From assembly GCF_000214725.1 (NCBI RefSeq), contig NC_015574.1:1004001-1068000 (forward strand): 64,000 bases of DNA, in the 5' to 3' direction. Under the pieces are notes generated by a model. It saw only the letters and a list, made by a program, of their open reading frames with translations, ran no database searches and was not told where the DNA came from. This document shows, one piece after another, positions 1 to 9,430 of the stretch. The number at the start of each line of letters is the position of its first letter. Positions within the stretch are counted from its first letter, which is position 1. The translations under genes and the position numbers were made by a program. This DNA is from Methanobacterium paludis (GTDB lineage Archaea > Methanobacteriota > Methanobacteria > Methanobacteriales > Methanobacteriaceae).

Positions 1-1062
1 AGCTCCAAATATCATGGGTAAAATCTCGTTTTGAAGAGCTGCAAGATTTGGATCTACATCTGAAACTCTTTTACTGATGTTTTCGCTGAATACAGATGGG
101 TACAACCTTGCATAGGATATGAAAGGTGTTAAAAATAGGATTATTGCGTCGTTACGTCCTCCGGATTTCATTCCTTCCAGAACCTTCTTCACGCATGGGG
201 GAAATGCCTTCGGGTTTAAAGGTGAAGCTTTAGTATCACTTGCGAAACTGCCACCGTATCCGTAACTCTGTGCTGATGCAGATAAAACATCCGATACTTT
301 ATCTGCAAGTTCCAGAAGCACAGGATTGGGTTCTATTTCCCTTCCTGATTTTTCATGCACAGTTTGCATGTAATTTTCAGTGTTCTGCATGATCATTCTT
401 ATCAGTATGAGCTCCTTGATTCTGTCCCCAATCATCAGATCAAACATTTTTCCAGGATCTCTGTGCTCTATTCTATCACTGAATCGCTCTACAAATTCTT
501 CTTTGTCTAGAATGATTTCACCGTTATCCAGGATCAGGTCTTGGAGGTTTAGTTTTCTCGAACTTAAAAGGTCTTCAAAAAATGTCCATTTAATGCTGCT
601 GTAACTTATTAAGCTGTTTAACATCAATGTTACAAGGTCTTTCCTATCTGCTTTGCTGAGCTCTCCCAATCTATTCTCAATCAGTTCGCCCTGTGATTCT
701 ACCATAACCCTACTCTCCCGTGAGTTAGGCCCAAATTTAATTGCTATGGCCTGACAGAGAAGGTAAAATGCGATCACATCGAATTTTAGTATATTATCGT
801 TCAATAAAAATGTATATTTCTTATAATTGAATTTTTTATCGTTTTTTTTCTTAATATACCACTCTATCCTTCTTAGGGCGAAATCAAAATAAGTTTGGGG
901 GACAACGTCGTCATCAGAAATTTCCTGTGATTTTGTTTGGATAACTGCGTCAATTAACTCTTCGTTAATGTCGGAAACGCCTTCAAGAGACCCCATTTCC
1001 CTCACTATCTGTTTTCCATCATCAGACAGTGGATTTATAAATGCTACTGAAACCATGATCAT
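1..1062 (-). CDS. priL: DNA primase large subunit PriL (C-terminus off window)
   Basis: The minus strand is open for 354 codons to the window edge. It is the large subunit of the archaeal eukaryotic-type primase, which partners PriS in making RNA primers. The recognisable part is near residues 275-320, with a Pro-Pro-Cys motif whose Cys290 is the expected first ligand of the C-terminal [4Fe-4S] cluster, followed by a conserved run ending in Phe-Leu-Thr-Pro-Phe. The other cluster cysteines should lie beyond the left edge. The start is either ATG at 1062 or the in-frame ATG at 1056; neither has a strong ribosome site. It is divergent from metG. Confidence 0.85.
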   Translation of the reverse strand, partial: MIMVSVAFINPLSDDGKQIVREMGSLEGVSDINEELIDAVIQTKSQEISDDDVVPQTYFDFALRRIEWYIKKKNDKKFNYKKYTFLLNDNILKFDVIAFYLLCQAIAIKFGPNSRESRVMVESQGELIENRLGELSKADRKDLVTLMLNSLISYSSIKWTFFEDLLSSRKLNLQDLILDNGEIILDKEEFVERFSDRIEHRDPGKMFDLMIGDRIKELILIRMIMQNTENYMQTVHEKSGREIEPNPVLLELADKVSDVLSASAQSYGYGGSFASDTKASPLNPKAFPPCVKKVLEGMKSGGRNDAIILFLTPFISYARLYPSVFSENISKRVSDVDPNLAALQNEILPMIFGA

Positions 1063-1684
1063 CTTTTGGGGCTTCTTTAATAAAATAGTTGATGAAAGAT
1101 GGTAGGATAATTAACTCACAAAATTGAGAAATGGAATAAAAATAAAAAGGGTATAAAAAGTATAAATTAATAGAAATGATAGAGAAATATAAAGTAATAT
1201 AAAAATAAAGGTAGATATAAAATTTAAATAAATTATAGGAATAATCCTGTTTTTTCCGTTAAGGAGTGATTAAATGTCGGTTTATAAAATTTTCTTCTTT
1301 AGAAAAATGATTATTCCCAGATTTTATATATAAGAATATTATAAACTAAACAATGTCTATATCACATATAGATCATAACTGAAAAATTGTTATAAACAGA
1401 TTTTTCGGATTATTTTCAATTTAAATGGTTATAATGTTTTAAATTAGTCTTTCAATCTTTAGTTGAGTGATTTATTAATATAATGGGGATTTATTAATAT
1501 ATTGCTTTGTTGATATTTTAAATTAAAAAATAAGATTTAAATTATTCTTAATTAACCTTTCAAAGAAAAGAGAGTTATTTAAATCGAGAAGGATGAATAG
1601 ATTAACTTAATCATTGACGTTCACTTTAAATCATTCAAAACTTAAATCATTTCAAATTTTATGTTAATTTAGGGAGGAATAAAT
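1063..1684. other. AT-rich divergent intergenic region priL/metG
   Basis: About 620 bases separate the divergent priL and metG genes, very AT-rich with many TTTAAAT and TATATA stretches that could serve as TATA boxes on either strand. The only notable content is a possible 19-codon ORF at 1274-1333. No tRNA or stable hairpin was seen. Confidence 0.6.
1274..1333 (+). CDS. possible 19-residue small ORF
   Basis: An ATG follows AAGGAGTGAT with 3 bases between, a better ribosome site than many real genes nearby have. It opens a 19-codon frame giving a hydrophobic and basic peptide (Phe, Ile, Arg and Lys rich). It sits in the long priL-metG gap. It could be a leader peptide or chance. No homolog is recognised. 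Confidence 0.2.
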   Translation: MSVYKIFFFRKMIIPRFYI

Positions 1685-3661
1685 TTGAGCAAGATATTTA
1701 TCAGTTGTGCATTGCCTTATGCAAACGGTCCATGCCATTTGGGGCATTTAAGATCAACTTACATACCTGCAGATATATATGCAAGATACAACAGGATGAA
1801 GGGTAATGATGTGCTCTTAGTATGCGCAACCGATGAACATGGAACACCCATAGCAGTCAGAGCCGAGCAAGAAGGTAAGGCACCTAAGGAAATTGCAAGC
1901 CGATACCACGAGATGATAAAAAGAGATCTTGAATCCTGCAACATCTCACTGGATAGTTTCACAAGGACTACAGATCAAACACATTACGAGATAGCCCAGA
2001 ACTTCTTTTTAAAACTCTATGAGAAGGGTTATATCTACGAAAAAAGTATGGAACAACTTTACTGTGATAAATGTAATAGATTTTTACCTGACAGGTACGT
2101 TGAAGGTATTTGTCCTCACTGTGGTGGTGAAGCAAGAGGAGACCACTGTGAAGCATGCGGAAGACACCTTGAACCGATACAACTTCTTGAACCATCATGC
2201 CTCATCTGTAAATCCAAACCTGAAGCCAGAGAATCCAAACAGTACTTCTTCAAACTCACCCATTTCCAGGACGACCTGAAAGAATGGATAGAATCCAACG
2301 ATGAATTACCTCCAAATGTCAAAAATTATGCAATGCAATGGCTAAAAGAGGGATTAAAGGACTGGATACTCACAAGAGACATGGAATGGGGAATACCCGT
2401 GCCTTTGGAAGGTGCTGAAGGTAAGATAATCTACGTTTGGGGTGAAGCATTCCTTGGTTACATCTCATCAGCTGCACAGTGGGCCCATAAGGAAAATAAA
2501 TCATGGGAAGAATACTGGAACGATAAGGCCATCCATTTCATAGGAAAGGACATAATTTACCACCACAGTATATTCTGGCCGGCTTTGCTCATGGCATACG
2601 GATGTAAACTTCCATACACAGTTATTGCAGGGGAATATCTCTCACTTGAAGGCAGAAAGATGTCAACAAGTAAAAACTGGGTTATATGGGTTTCGGATTT
2701 TGTTAAAAACTTTGATTCTGATATTTTAAGGTACTACCTCATCGCAAATGCACCCTTAAACCGTGACACAGATTTCTCATGGGATGACTTCCAGAGAAGA
2801 GTGAATGATGAGCTGGCAGATGTCATAGGAAACTTCCTACACCGTACATTCACTTTCACCACAAGATTCTTTGAAGGCAGGATACCGGAACCAATGGAGT
2901 TTGATGAATCTGACAAAGAGTTTGAAAAACGTATAAAACAGTTACCAAACGTTGTGTCTGATTATATAGAAAATTTCAAGTTCAGAGAAGGACTTATGGA
3001 AATAATAAAAACTGCTAAATTTGGTAATAAATATTTCAATGACAAGGAACCGTGGAAGGCCGTGAAATCAGGGCCTGAAAAAGCTGCAACATGCTTATAT
3101 TTATGCAATCAACTTTCAAAGACACTTGCGGTTGTTTTAATGCCTTATCTTCCTGTTAAAACCCAGGAAATATTTAAAATATTGAATTTAGATGCAGAAA
3201 AAATGGTTTGGGATGATGCAGCTGAATTTATCCCAGCAGGTCATGAAATTGCCAAAGCAAAACCAATTTTCTCCAAAATAGATGATGATGTGATTGAAAA
3301 CCAGAAAGAAGAACTCTATAAAAATTTGAAGGATGAAACTATGAAGGATATAATTTCGATAGATGATTTTGGAAAGATGGATCTCAGAGTTGGGAAAATA
3401 GTAGGTGCAGAGAATGTTAAAGGTTCTAAAAATCTTTTAAAGCTCATGGTTGATATTGGTGCAAAGAAGATACAGGTTGTTGCGGGGGTTGCAAAAAAAT
3501 ATTCTCCTGAAGAGGTTTTAAACAGGAATGTAATTGTTCTTGTGAATCTAGAGCCTGCAAAATTATTTGGAATAAAATCTGAGGGTATGATACTTGCAAC
3601 AGACGATAACATGAGTCTTTTGACGGCTGAAGGCGCTGATATTGGTGAACAAATAAAATGA
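1685..3661 (+). CDS. metG: methionyl-tRNA synthetase with C-terminal tRNA-binding domain
   Basis: Class I aminoacyl-tRNA synthetase that charges tRNA-Met in the cytosol. The TTG start follows a strong GGGAGGAA site. The HIGH motif appears as HLGH at residues 18-21 and the KMSKS loop as KMSTS at 325-329. A zinc-binding insert with several CxxC pairs lies near residues 125-180. Residues from about 559 to 658 form an EMAP/Trbp111-like OB-fold tRNA-binding domain, fused here although some archaea carry it as a separate gene. The stop overlaps the next gene in an ATGA, so the two are probably co-transcribed. Confidence 0.96.
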   Translation: MSKIFISCALPYANGPCHLGHLRSTYIPADIYARYNRMKGNDVLLVCATDEHGTPIAVRAEQEGKAPKEIASRYHEMIKRDLESCNISLDSFTRTTDQTHYEIAQNFFLKLYEKGYIYEKSMEQLYCDKCNRFLPDRYVEGICPHCGGEARGDHCEACGRHLEPIQLLEPSCLICKSKPEARESKQYFFKLTHFQDDLKEWIESNDELPPNVKNYAMQWLKEGLKDWILTRDMEWGIPVPLEGAEGKIIYVWGEAFLGYISSAAQWAHKENKSWEEYWNDKAIHFIGKDIIYHHSIFWPALLMAYGCKLPYTVIAGEYLSLEGRKMSTSKNWVIWVSDFVKNFDSDILRYYLIANAPLNRDTDFSWDDFQRRVNDELADVIGNFLHRTFTFTTRFFEGRIPEPMEFDESDKEFEKRIKQLPNVVSDYIENFKFREGLMEIIKTAKFGNKYFNDKEPWKAVKSGPEKAATCLYLCNQLSKTLAVVLMPYLPVKTQEIFKILNLDAEKMVWDDAAEFIPAGHEIAKAKPIFSKIDDDVIENQKEELYKNLKDETMKDIISIDDFGKMDLRVGKIVGAENVKGSKNLLKLMVDIGAKKIQVVAGVAKKYSPEEVLNRNVIVLVNLEPAKLFGIKSEGMILATDDNMSLLTAEGADIGEQIK

Positions 3662-5229
3662 ATGAATCTGGACTCATAGCAAATGCCGAGAAGTTTCTGG
3701 ACGGTATAAAGCATGAAAGAATAAATGCCGATGAAATTCCTGATTTTAAAACCTTCATGGAAATTTACCGGTATTTAAAGGATAACCTGGACAAACTTCA
3801 GGATCTAAGAGATACAATGGAGATTAAGGGTTATAAAGCCCCTTACAGGTCTATCCTTAGATATGGTCGGCAGTCCTCAATGGAGATGAAGGCTGACGAC
3901 ATGTACGACATAAGCCGTCATACCCATTACTTTAGAATGAAGGCAGCTGCAAAAAAGAACATCCTGGACAGGGTTAAATCAGCTATTGCATCCCATAAAA
4001 TAGCATTAGGGCACCTTGAAGAATTTGCTATCATAAGCTGCAGTTCCTGCGGGAAGAAGTTCAGGGGCCATGAAATATCTTTCATTGCTTTCAAAGCATG
4101 TGAATGTGGGTGTAATGAATTTGAACTGAGTATAAATAAAGAAGGAGTTTACAGATTAAATATAATTAAGTACCTCCCTTTATCTGGGGAATACATGGTT
4201 CGAATGTCTGAATTATCCCCCTTAGGAAGGGATGCCTTTCGAAAAATAGTTCGTATCATAAAGCATGAAAAAAGAGGTATTGTTAAAACTCTTTCACTCG
4301 TCGTGAAAGTTTTAGAAGATGGAAAATGGGTTAGAAAAAGGGTTAACCTGGATGCCACAGATCAATTGAACTATGAAAAGGAAATTCGGCGTAAATATGG
4401 TTCCAATGCACGAATAGAATTCATGCAGGTTCACCGGAAAAAACCAGCTATTATTAATGATAAGCATGTTCAAACAGCTGTTTCAATTGCATATGTGAAA
4501 CTTGCAGAACACAATGCCCGTGAAATCTTTGATACGGTGTTAAATAATTTTATAAGTAACAAAGAAAAGCTTTCATTTTATGATAACGCCCTTAAAACTG
4601 CCAAAAAACGTGCTAACAGAATAGCCGAAGATATCGATGACAAGGAAGATCTGACGAACGAACTCTTATATAAAATGCTTAAAGATGAAAAATTAATCAA
4701 TGATAAAGGTAATAGAGATAAAGAACTTGAAAAAGATATAAAAATTAGAAGTAAGCTTGAAATAAGTCTCTTTGTTGATATGCCTCAAATTTTAATCCTC
4801 TGGGACATAATTAAGTATTATCTCTTAACTTCCTACGATCGAAGAAGCCGATATTCTGGACCGTTCCCAAACCTCAGACCCAGTCTGGATACAAATCAGA
4901 TGAAGGCATTTGAAGACTTCGATGAATTTGTGGTCGGAATTTTGAGGGATTATTTAGCTGAAAATATTAAATACATTCCAAATATTAAATCAGTTGTATC
5001 CAAAAAGTTTGAAATAGAAAATAAAGTTAAAGGACTCCATGTTGCAATCAATACACCTGCTGCAGGGGCTGCTATATTGAATACAACAGGAAAACTATCC
5101 ATTGAGGATTCAGCACATATATTTTCTGTTAATCCTGCCGAAGTTAGTAAAGAGGTCGAAAAATTCAAAACCTTTGGAAAACCACAAACGAAAAAGGCCA
5201 AAAAATTCCTTGAAATGGTAAAACGGTAA
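3658..5229 (+). CDS. DUF530 family protein, zinc-finger containing
   Basis: A 523-residue protein matching the euryarchaeal DUF530 family, which has no established function. It overlaps the metG stop by ATGA. It carries a metal-binding cluster: CxxC at residues 128-131, then cysteines at 148, 150 and 152. The middle and C-terminal parts are basic and helical. Co-transcription with MetRS and proximity to primase suggest a nucleic-acid or translation role, but that is only context. Confidence 0.8.
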   Translation: MNESGLIANAEKFLDGIKHERINADEIPDFKTFMEIYRYLKDNLDKLQDLRDTMEIKGYKAPYRSILRYGRQSSMEMKADDMYDISRHTHYFRMKAAAKKNILDRVKSAIASHKIALGHLEEFAIISCSSCGKKFRGHEISFIAFKACECGCNEFELSINKEGVYRLNIIKYLPLSGEYMVRMSELSPLGRDAFRKIVRIIKHEKRGIVKTLSLVVKVLEDGKWVRKRVNLDATDQLNYEKEIRRKYGSNARIEFMQVHRKKPAIINDKHVQTAVSIAYVKLAEHNAREIFDTVLNNFISNKEKLSFYDNALKTAKKRANRIAEDIDDKEDLTNELLYKMLKDEKLINDKGNRDKELEKDIKIRSKLEISLFVDMPQILILWDIIKYYLLTSYDRRSRYSGPFPNLRPSLDTNQMKAFEDFDEFVVGILRDYLAENIKYIPNIKSVVSKKFEIENKVKGLHVAINTPAAGAAILNTTGKLSIEDSAHIFSVNPAEVSKEVEKFKTFGKPQTKKAKKFLEMVKR

Positions 5230-5280
5230 ATTGACTTGACATTAATTAAGCTTTAAGTAAGCTTAGAATTATTTTTCATT

Positions 5281-5313
5281 GGGTTTATAGTTTCTTGTTG
5301 GGTTTATAGTTTC
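5281..5313. repeat. 14-bp direct repeat, period 19
   Basis: The sequence GGGTTTATAGTTTC occurs at 5281-5294 and again at 5300-5313, just after the DUF530 stop. It is one of several two-copy intergenic duplications in this window. Confidence 0.85.
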
Positions 5314-5413
5314 AGTAAAGATGGTCTCAGATGATTAGGAATAACTTTAAGGATTAAAAGTAAAAATTGAGTAAAATTGGATGAAAGATATAAATTTATT
5401 GTAAGGTGGTCTT

Positions 5414-5869
5414 TTGGGTAACGAAATTTACGTCAGCGAGCAACTTTCTTCAAGGAAAATAATGGAACTTCTCGATAAATACCCTGATCTTGAGAAAATA
5501 AGGTGTCCACAGAGCCTCTATTTGAGGATTTCAAAAAAATATTTGGAAGCACTTTCAGAACTTGGGATTGAAGTTGAGCCTGTAATACGTGTCGGCAGAC
5601 CTAAAAAGTATACTGAAGAACCAGAAGCTATTCAAAAATTATTGGATGATGGTAAAAGCCCAAAAGAAATATCTGAAATCCTTAAAATTCCTCTTAAAAC
5701 CGTTTATTATCTTAAAAATTCCAAACTTAAAAGGGGACGAAAATCAAAATATCCTCCCGAAACAGAGGAAAAAGTTAAAAAACTCTATGAAGATGGTGTT
5801 CCAACCCGGGAAATATCCCAAAAACTTGAAATTCCATTAAGGACTGTTTACTATTTTTTGAAGCGGTGA
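5414..5869 (+). CDS. HTH-repeat protein with DUF1699-like N-terminus
   Basis: A 151-residue protein. The TTG start is chosen because AAGGTGGT lies just before it. The first ~60 residues resemble the archaeal DUF1699 type. Two short homologous repeats follow (about 69-105 and 112-150), each with the pattern Gly-Arg-(Pro/Lys)-x-Lys-Tyr and a recombinase/Hin-like helix-turn-helix ending in a Thr-Val-Tyr-Tyr helix. DNA binding is likely, for example as a small transcriptional regulator. The family assignment of the N-terminus is by eye only. Confidence 0.6.
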   Translation: MGNEIYVSEQLSSRKIMELLDKYPDLEKIRCPQSLYLRISKKYLEALSELGIEVEPVIRVGRPKKYTEEPEAIQKLLDDGKSPKEISEILKIPLKTVYYLKNSKLKRGRKSKYPPETEEKVKKLYEDGVPTREISQKLEIPLRTVYYFLKR

Positions 5870-5974
5870 TACGTTCATAGATTCTGTTTTTGCATTCCAT
5901 ATTATTTTATTACTTAAATTAACCTCCAAAACTGCATCAAAAATATATGTTGTTTAATATAATCATTTTATTAA

Positions 5975-6499
5975 CTACACCCATTTCACGTCATTGGTTG
6001 TAAATACGTATCTATCTGAAAATGCAGGGTTAAAAACTGCGCTTGTCAAATTTTGGGTTCCAAAGGCTTCGCAGATACTTTTTCTTATATGATAATTTAT
6101 ACGGTCCCCTAAACAATTTTTATCAGATGGATTTTGGACAGATGGGCTTGAAGCCCAGATCTTGAGTTGAATTTTCGTCTTTTTGTAGGTGGAATTATAT
6201 CCCTTGTTTGTGTAATCTATCCTGACAATTTTCACATTTGACTGGCTTGTAAGTCTTGGGTGTTCTGTTGTATATTTCTCAAAGGTTTCTTGGGGGTATA
6301 CAGCAAAACTGCCCATGTTTGCCCCCTCAATGACACCGCTTCTTGCAGCAGCCATTGCAGTGTTTAGCTCCTGTGCATCTCCAGCTAAAAAGATAATAGA
6401 AACTGAAATTAAAAACATAAATCCAACCACCATTATGTATTCTATGGATAATTGGCCGTTATTATCAGTTTTTATACCCTTAAAGTTATTTATGTCCAT
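5975..6499 (-). CDS. archaeal pilin-like protein with class III signal peptide
   Basis: A 174-residue protein whose N-terminus ends in Gly-Gln-Leu-Ser-Ile-Glu-Tyr directly before a hydrophobic segment (residues ~16-45). That is the class III signal peptide, cut before Gln by an EppA/PibD-type prepilin peptidase. The hydrophobic helix would become the core of a type IV pilus-like filament. The polar remainder contains two cysteines. It is preceded by GAGTGG and lies 50 bases downstream of a second pilin-like gene, so the two are likely one operon. Confidence 0.75.
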   Translation of the reverse strand: MDINNFKGIKTDNNGQLSIEYIMVVGFMFLISVSIIFLAGDAQELNTAMAAARSGVIEGANMGSFAVYPQETFEKYTTEHPRLTSQSNVKIVRIDYTNKGYNSTYKKTKIQLKIWASSPSVQNPSDKNCLGDRINYHIRKSICEAFGTQNLTSAVFNPAFSDRYVFTTNDVKWV

Positions 6500-6549
6500 C
6501 TAAACCACTCTCTAAACAAGAATCCATCTTTAACATCATTTTTACAATT

Positions 6550-7023
6550 TTATGGTAACTGAGTTATGATTATATGATAACTATCTCCAGTCTTTTCATT
6601 GGAAATTTTATAGGTCTTTTGAGGTTGCATTGTATATCCAAGTTCTCCCGATGACTCTGTACTGGAAATTACCTTTGGGATCACACAAGCCCTTCCAATC
6701 ATTCCTTCCACTTCAACAAAAACTCCAGATGAATTCACAGTAACTCTATAATCCTTGCCATTAACAGCAGAGGGTAATGTTATTCTGGTTGAATGACCTT
6801 CTCCGCAGGAGTAGGCTGTATCAATTGTTTCAGCAACATTTTCCGCAATCATTCTTGCGTCCCCAAGTTCTTTTGCATCTTTCACCATGTCCATTCTATC
6901 TGAGGTTATGCCTACAACACTTTGCACCACTATTATGATTACGAACATCGAAAAGAGAAAATCTACACTTATTGCTCCACGACATTCCGTAATATTAATA
7001 TAGTTGATTATATTACACTTCAT
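6550..7023 (-). CDS. pilin-like / TadE-like secreted protein
   Basis: A 157-residue protein with an N-terminal Arg-Gly-Ala-Ile-Ser-Val-Asp-Phe motif followed by a hydrophobic helix (about 18-42). It resembles a class III prepilin signal in which the usual Gln and Glu are replaced. The rest is a polar extracellular domain with two cysteines. It is first in a two-gene unit with the pilin-like gene at 5975-6499. A minor pilin or pseudopilin is the likeliest role. No clear ribosome site is seen, so the exact start is uncertain. Confidence 0.6.
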   Translation of the reverse strand: MKCNIINYINITECRGAISVDFLFSMFVIIIVVQSVVGITSDRMDMVKDAKELGDARMIAENVAETIDTAYSCGEGHSTRITLPSAVNGKDYRVTVNSSGVFVEVEGMIGRACVIPKVISSTESSGELGYTMQPQKTYKISNEKTGDSYHIIITQLP

Positions 7024-7102
7024 AATATGAATTTAATTAGGAGTATTATATTAATATTTTACTCTTAATGAACATCAAAAAACTAAAAAGGAGGAATATT
7101 GC

Positions 7103-7855
7103 ATGACTTTAGATAATAAAAATATAGAGATTAATGGAAGAATGGGGGCAATAACTGAAAGGGGAGTGTTTAAAGACGAAAAAATCAGACCCAATGAATA
7201 CTTTGATTTGTTAGTTACATTTCAAAGCCACAATGAAAATTTTGAGGGGGAAGAACTTTTTGGCATTGAAGAAATAGAAATGGCATTACAAAGCAGGGAA
7301 ATTACTTGCTATATAAAAGAGTCTGAATGTTTGAATGGGGTTCTGGTTGAGTTGAACATGGATCCAGTGACTGCAGCCATGAAAATTATGGATTCACCAA
7401 CCAGATTCCTACATAAAATAATAATTATTAATAAAGTTGTGAGAACAAGAATGGATTATATTCTAGAGAAAGTAGTAGAACTTGCCATGAATAAAATGGC
7501 TGAAGATGATACTTTTGCCGTAAGATGTGATCTAATGGGAAGACGGCTCATAAAATCTGAAGAAGAACTTTTCAATATGGTTACTCAAGAGTTAATTGAA
7601 AAATTAAACTTTAAATGTGATGAAATAAATCCTGATTGGGTTGTTCAAATTGAGGTTATTGGTGAAAACACTGGGATAAGTGTTTTAAAACCCACAGAAC
7701 TCTTTAAAAAGAGTCTAAATAATTTGGAAGGTTTTAAAGAAGATATTTATGGATCTGAGGAATCAATAAATGATTTGGATAATATAAATTTAAATAGTAA
7801 ATTACTATCTGTATTCTTTATTTTGATGTTATCTTTTTTTACATTGTCTATGTAA
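7103..7855 (+). CDS. THUMP-domain protein (COG1818-like), long paralog
   Basis: A 250-residue protein with an AAGGAGGAAT ribosome site. Residues ~30-205 align with the gene at 8185-8715 (shared Leu-Leu-Val-Thr-Phe, Gly-Ile-Glu-Glu-Ile-Glu, and Asn-Pro-Asp-Trp-Val-Val-Gln-Ile-Glu-Val). This is the Tan1/COG1818 type of THUMP RNA-binding protein, whose yeast relative assists tRNA cytidine acetylation. Compared with the paralog it has ~30 extra N-terminal residues, and its C-terminus ends in a hydrophobic stretch (about 233-250) that could anchor it to the membrane. The copy looks divergent and may have a new role. Confidence 0.7.
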   Translation: MTLDNKNIEINGRMGAITERGVFKDEKIRPNEYFDLLVTFQSHNENFEGEELFGIEEIEMALQSREITCYIKESECLNGVLVELNMDPVTAAMKIMDSPTRFLHKIIIINKVVRTRMDYILEKVVELAMNKMAEDDTFAVRCDLMGRRLIKSEEELFNMVTQELIEKLNFKCDEINPDWVVQIEVIGENTGISVLKPTELFKKSLNNLEGFKEDIYGSEESINDLDNINLNSKLLSVFFILMLSFFTLSM

Positions 7856-8184
7856 GTTGAAAAGTTTTAATGTTTGAGTCTACATTCCTCAAATCTTTTT
7901 TTTGAAATGATTTTAATGATCAAGCCATTTTTGAAATTGATGGAGCTGAAATGATATTTCTTATAATGAAATAGTAATGTTAATTATTTTTACTATAGAA
8001 ATATTATTTATACCAGTTTTACTCATATATATAAATAAGAAATGATTATTTAAGACGATGTTAAGGTCTTAATGATTTAGTTAAACGGTCTGTATTGAAA
8101 TCAGTTAATAATCATTCAGTTAATAATCAATTAATGAACTAGTTGCATTACATTATCAATCAATTCTTGAGTGGAGGTGGAAAC
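7856..8184. other. intergenic region between THUMP paralogs
   Basis: AT-rich. ATATATATAAATAAG around 8026-8040 is a plausible TATA box for the second THUMP gene. CAGTTAATAATCA occurs twice in tandem (from 8102 and from 8117). GGAGGTGG at 8173-8180 is a strong ribosome site placed only four bases before the proposed ATT start. Confidence 0.55.
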
Positions 8185-8715
8185 ATTAAATCCACAAAAA
8201 TCTTTAACCTGCTTGTAACATTTAAAGGCCACAAAAATGAAACAGTGGGCGTTGAACTTCTTGGAATTGAGGAAATAGAACTTGCACTTCAAAACGGAGA
8301 CCCTGTTTACATTGAAGAAACTGAATTTATAAACGTTGTTTTGGTTAGGGTAGCTAACGATCCTTTGGATGCTGCAATGAAACTTATGGACACCCAGACA
8401 ACAGTCATATCCAAGATCGTGCCCATAAATGAAGTTGTAAGAACAAGACCCGACTACATTGTAGAAAAAGTTATAATGCTTTCAGGTGAGAAGACAAACC
8501 CGAAGGAATCATTTGTTGTAAGATGTGATCTTAGGGGTAGAAAATACATAAAATCAGGAGAAGAGTTGATAGACACGGTTTCAGAGGAAATTGTTGAAAA
8601 ACTGAATCTGAAACTTAATGAAAAAAATCCTGATTGGGTGGTTCAAATTGAGGTTGTTGGTGAAGATACGGGGGTCAGTGTTTTAAGGCCCGGTGAAATC
8701 TTTAAGAAAATTTAA
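8185..8715 (+). CDS. THUMP-domain RNA-binding protein (COG1818-like), probable ATT start
   Basis: A 177-residue protein of the Tan1/COG1818 THUMP family, predicted to bind tRNA in the cytosol. The best ribosome site, GGAGGTGG at 8173-8180, is followed after AAAC by ATT-AAA-TCC. The frame then begins Lys-Ser-Thr-Lys-Ile-Phe-Asn-Leu-Leu-Val-Thr-Phe, the expected family N-terminus. The only canonical in-frame starts (TTG at 8143 and 8167) lie upstream of that ribosome site. So ATT is the apparent start, or an ATG has mutated or been misread. It is a tandem paralog of the gene at 7103. Confidence 0.8.
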   Translation: MKSTKIFNLLVTFKGHKNETVGVELLGIEEIELALQNGDPVYIEETEFINVVLVRVANDPLDAAMKLMDTQTTVISKIVPINEVVRTRPDYIVEKVIMLSGEKTNPKESFVVRCDLRGRKYIKSGEELIDTVSEEIVEKLNLKLNEKNPDWVVQIEVVGEDTGVSVLRPGEIFKKI

Positions 8716-8775
8716 TAAAAAAACCAAGAAACATAAAAACCGATATCAATTACTGAAATAAGTAAACTGATTTTT

Positions 8776-9261
8776 ATGTACACAATTATCTTTTTTTGTG
8801 GTGGCTTTTATAGGTTTGACGAGTTGGTTGAGTTTATTGAGGATGTTGGTGGAATCATCCTTAGAGAAGATCATTTCCAAGTAAGTAGGGGAGACTATTT
8901 TTTAGCTGAAGAAATTCGTGTAATACTTATTTTACCTAAAGATGAAATTAAATCCCTTAAATCGATTGCAAAAGATATAAAAGGGAGAATAGAAGATATA
9001 AAAATAGAAGATAGTCAAAAACGTGTTATGCAGTCGTATATTCCTGTTTATAATATTTTGTGCATTATTGGTGACTGGGTTTCCAAGGAAAATTTTGTAA
9101 ATGTAATTGAATGTCCCTGTTCAGCCAGCATATATCCTGAACTGGATAACAGAATATGTATAGATGAACTTGAAAAAATACTGGATGACATGTGTACACT
9201 GGAAATTGCAGAATACAGGATGTACAATGGGAAAAAGGAATATCGCATTAAAGATGATTAA
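8776..9261 (+). CDS. conserved hypothetical protein
   Basis: A 161-residue acidic cytosolic-looking protein with no membrane segment. It has an N-terminal Cys-Gly-Gly turn and a Cys-Pro-Cys in the second half (near residue 116). I do not recognise the family. It follows the THUMP gene by 60 bases in the same direction, so a shared transcript is possible. The ATG at 8776 has no obvious ribosome site. Confidence 0.6.
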   Translation: MYTIIFFCGGFYRFDELVEFIEDVGGIILREDHFQVSRGDYFLAEEIRVILILPKDEIKSLKSIAKDIKGRIEDIKIEDSQKRVMQSYIPVYNILCIIGDWVSKENFVNVIECPCSASIYPELDNRICIDELEKILDDMCTLEIAEYRMYNGKKEYRIKDD

Positions 9262-9430
9262 ATAAGAGTAGATTCATTGAAAGAGCGTAAACCTATTAAT
9301 CAGATTTATTAAAAATTATTTACAGTAAATATTTAAGTAAATTTAATATACCTCAAATAAGAGAAAGCACTAGAAGATCATAGAACAATATAACATAGAG
9401 AATTTATAATACAACTATTTCAGGAGAACT

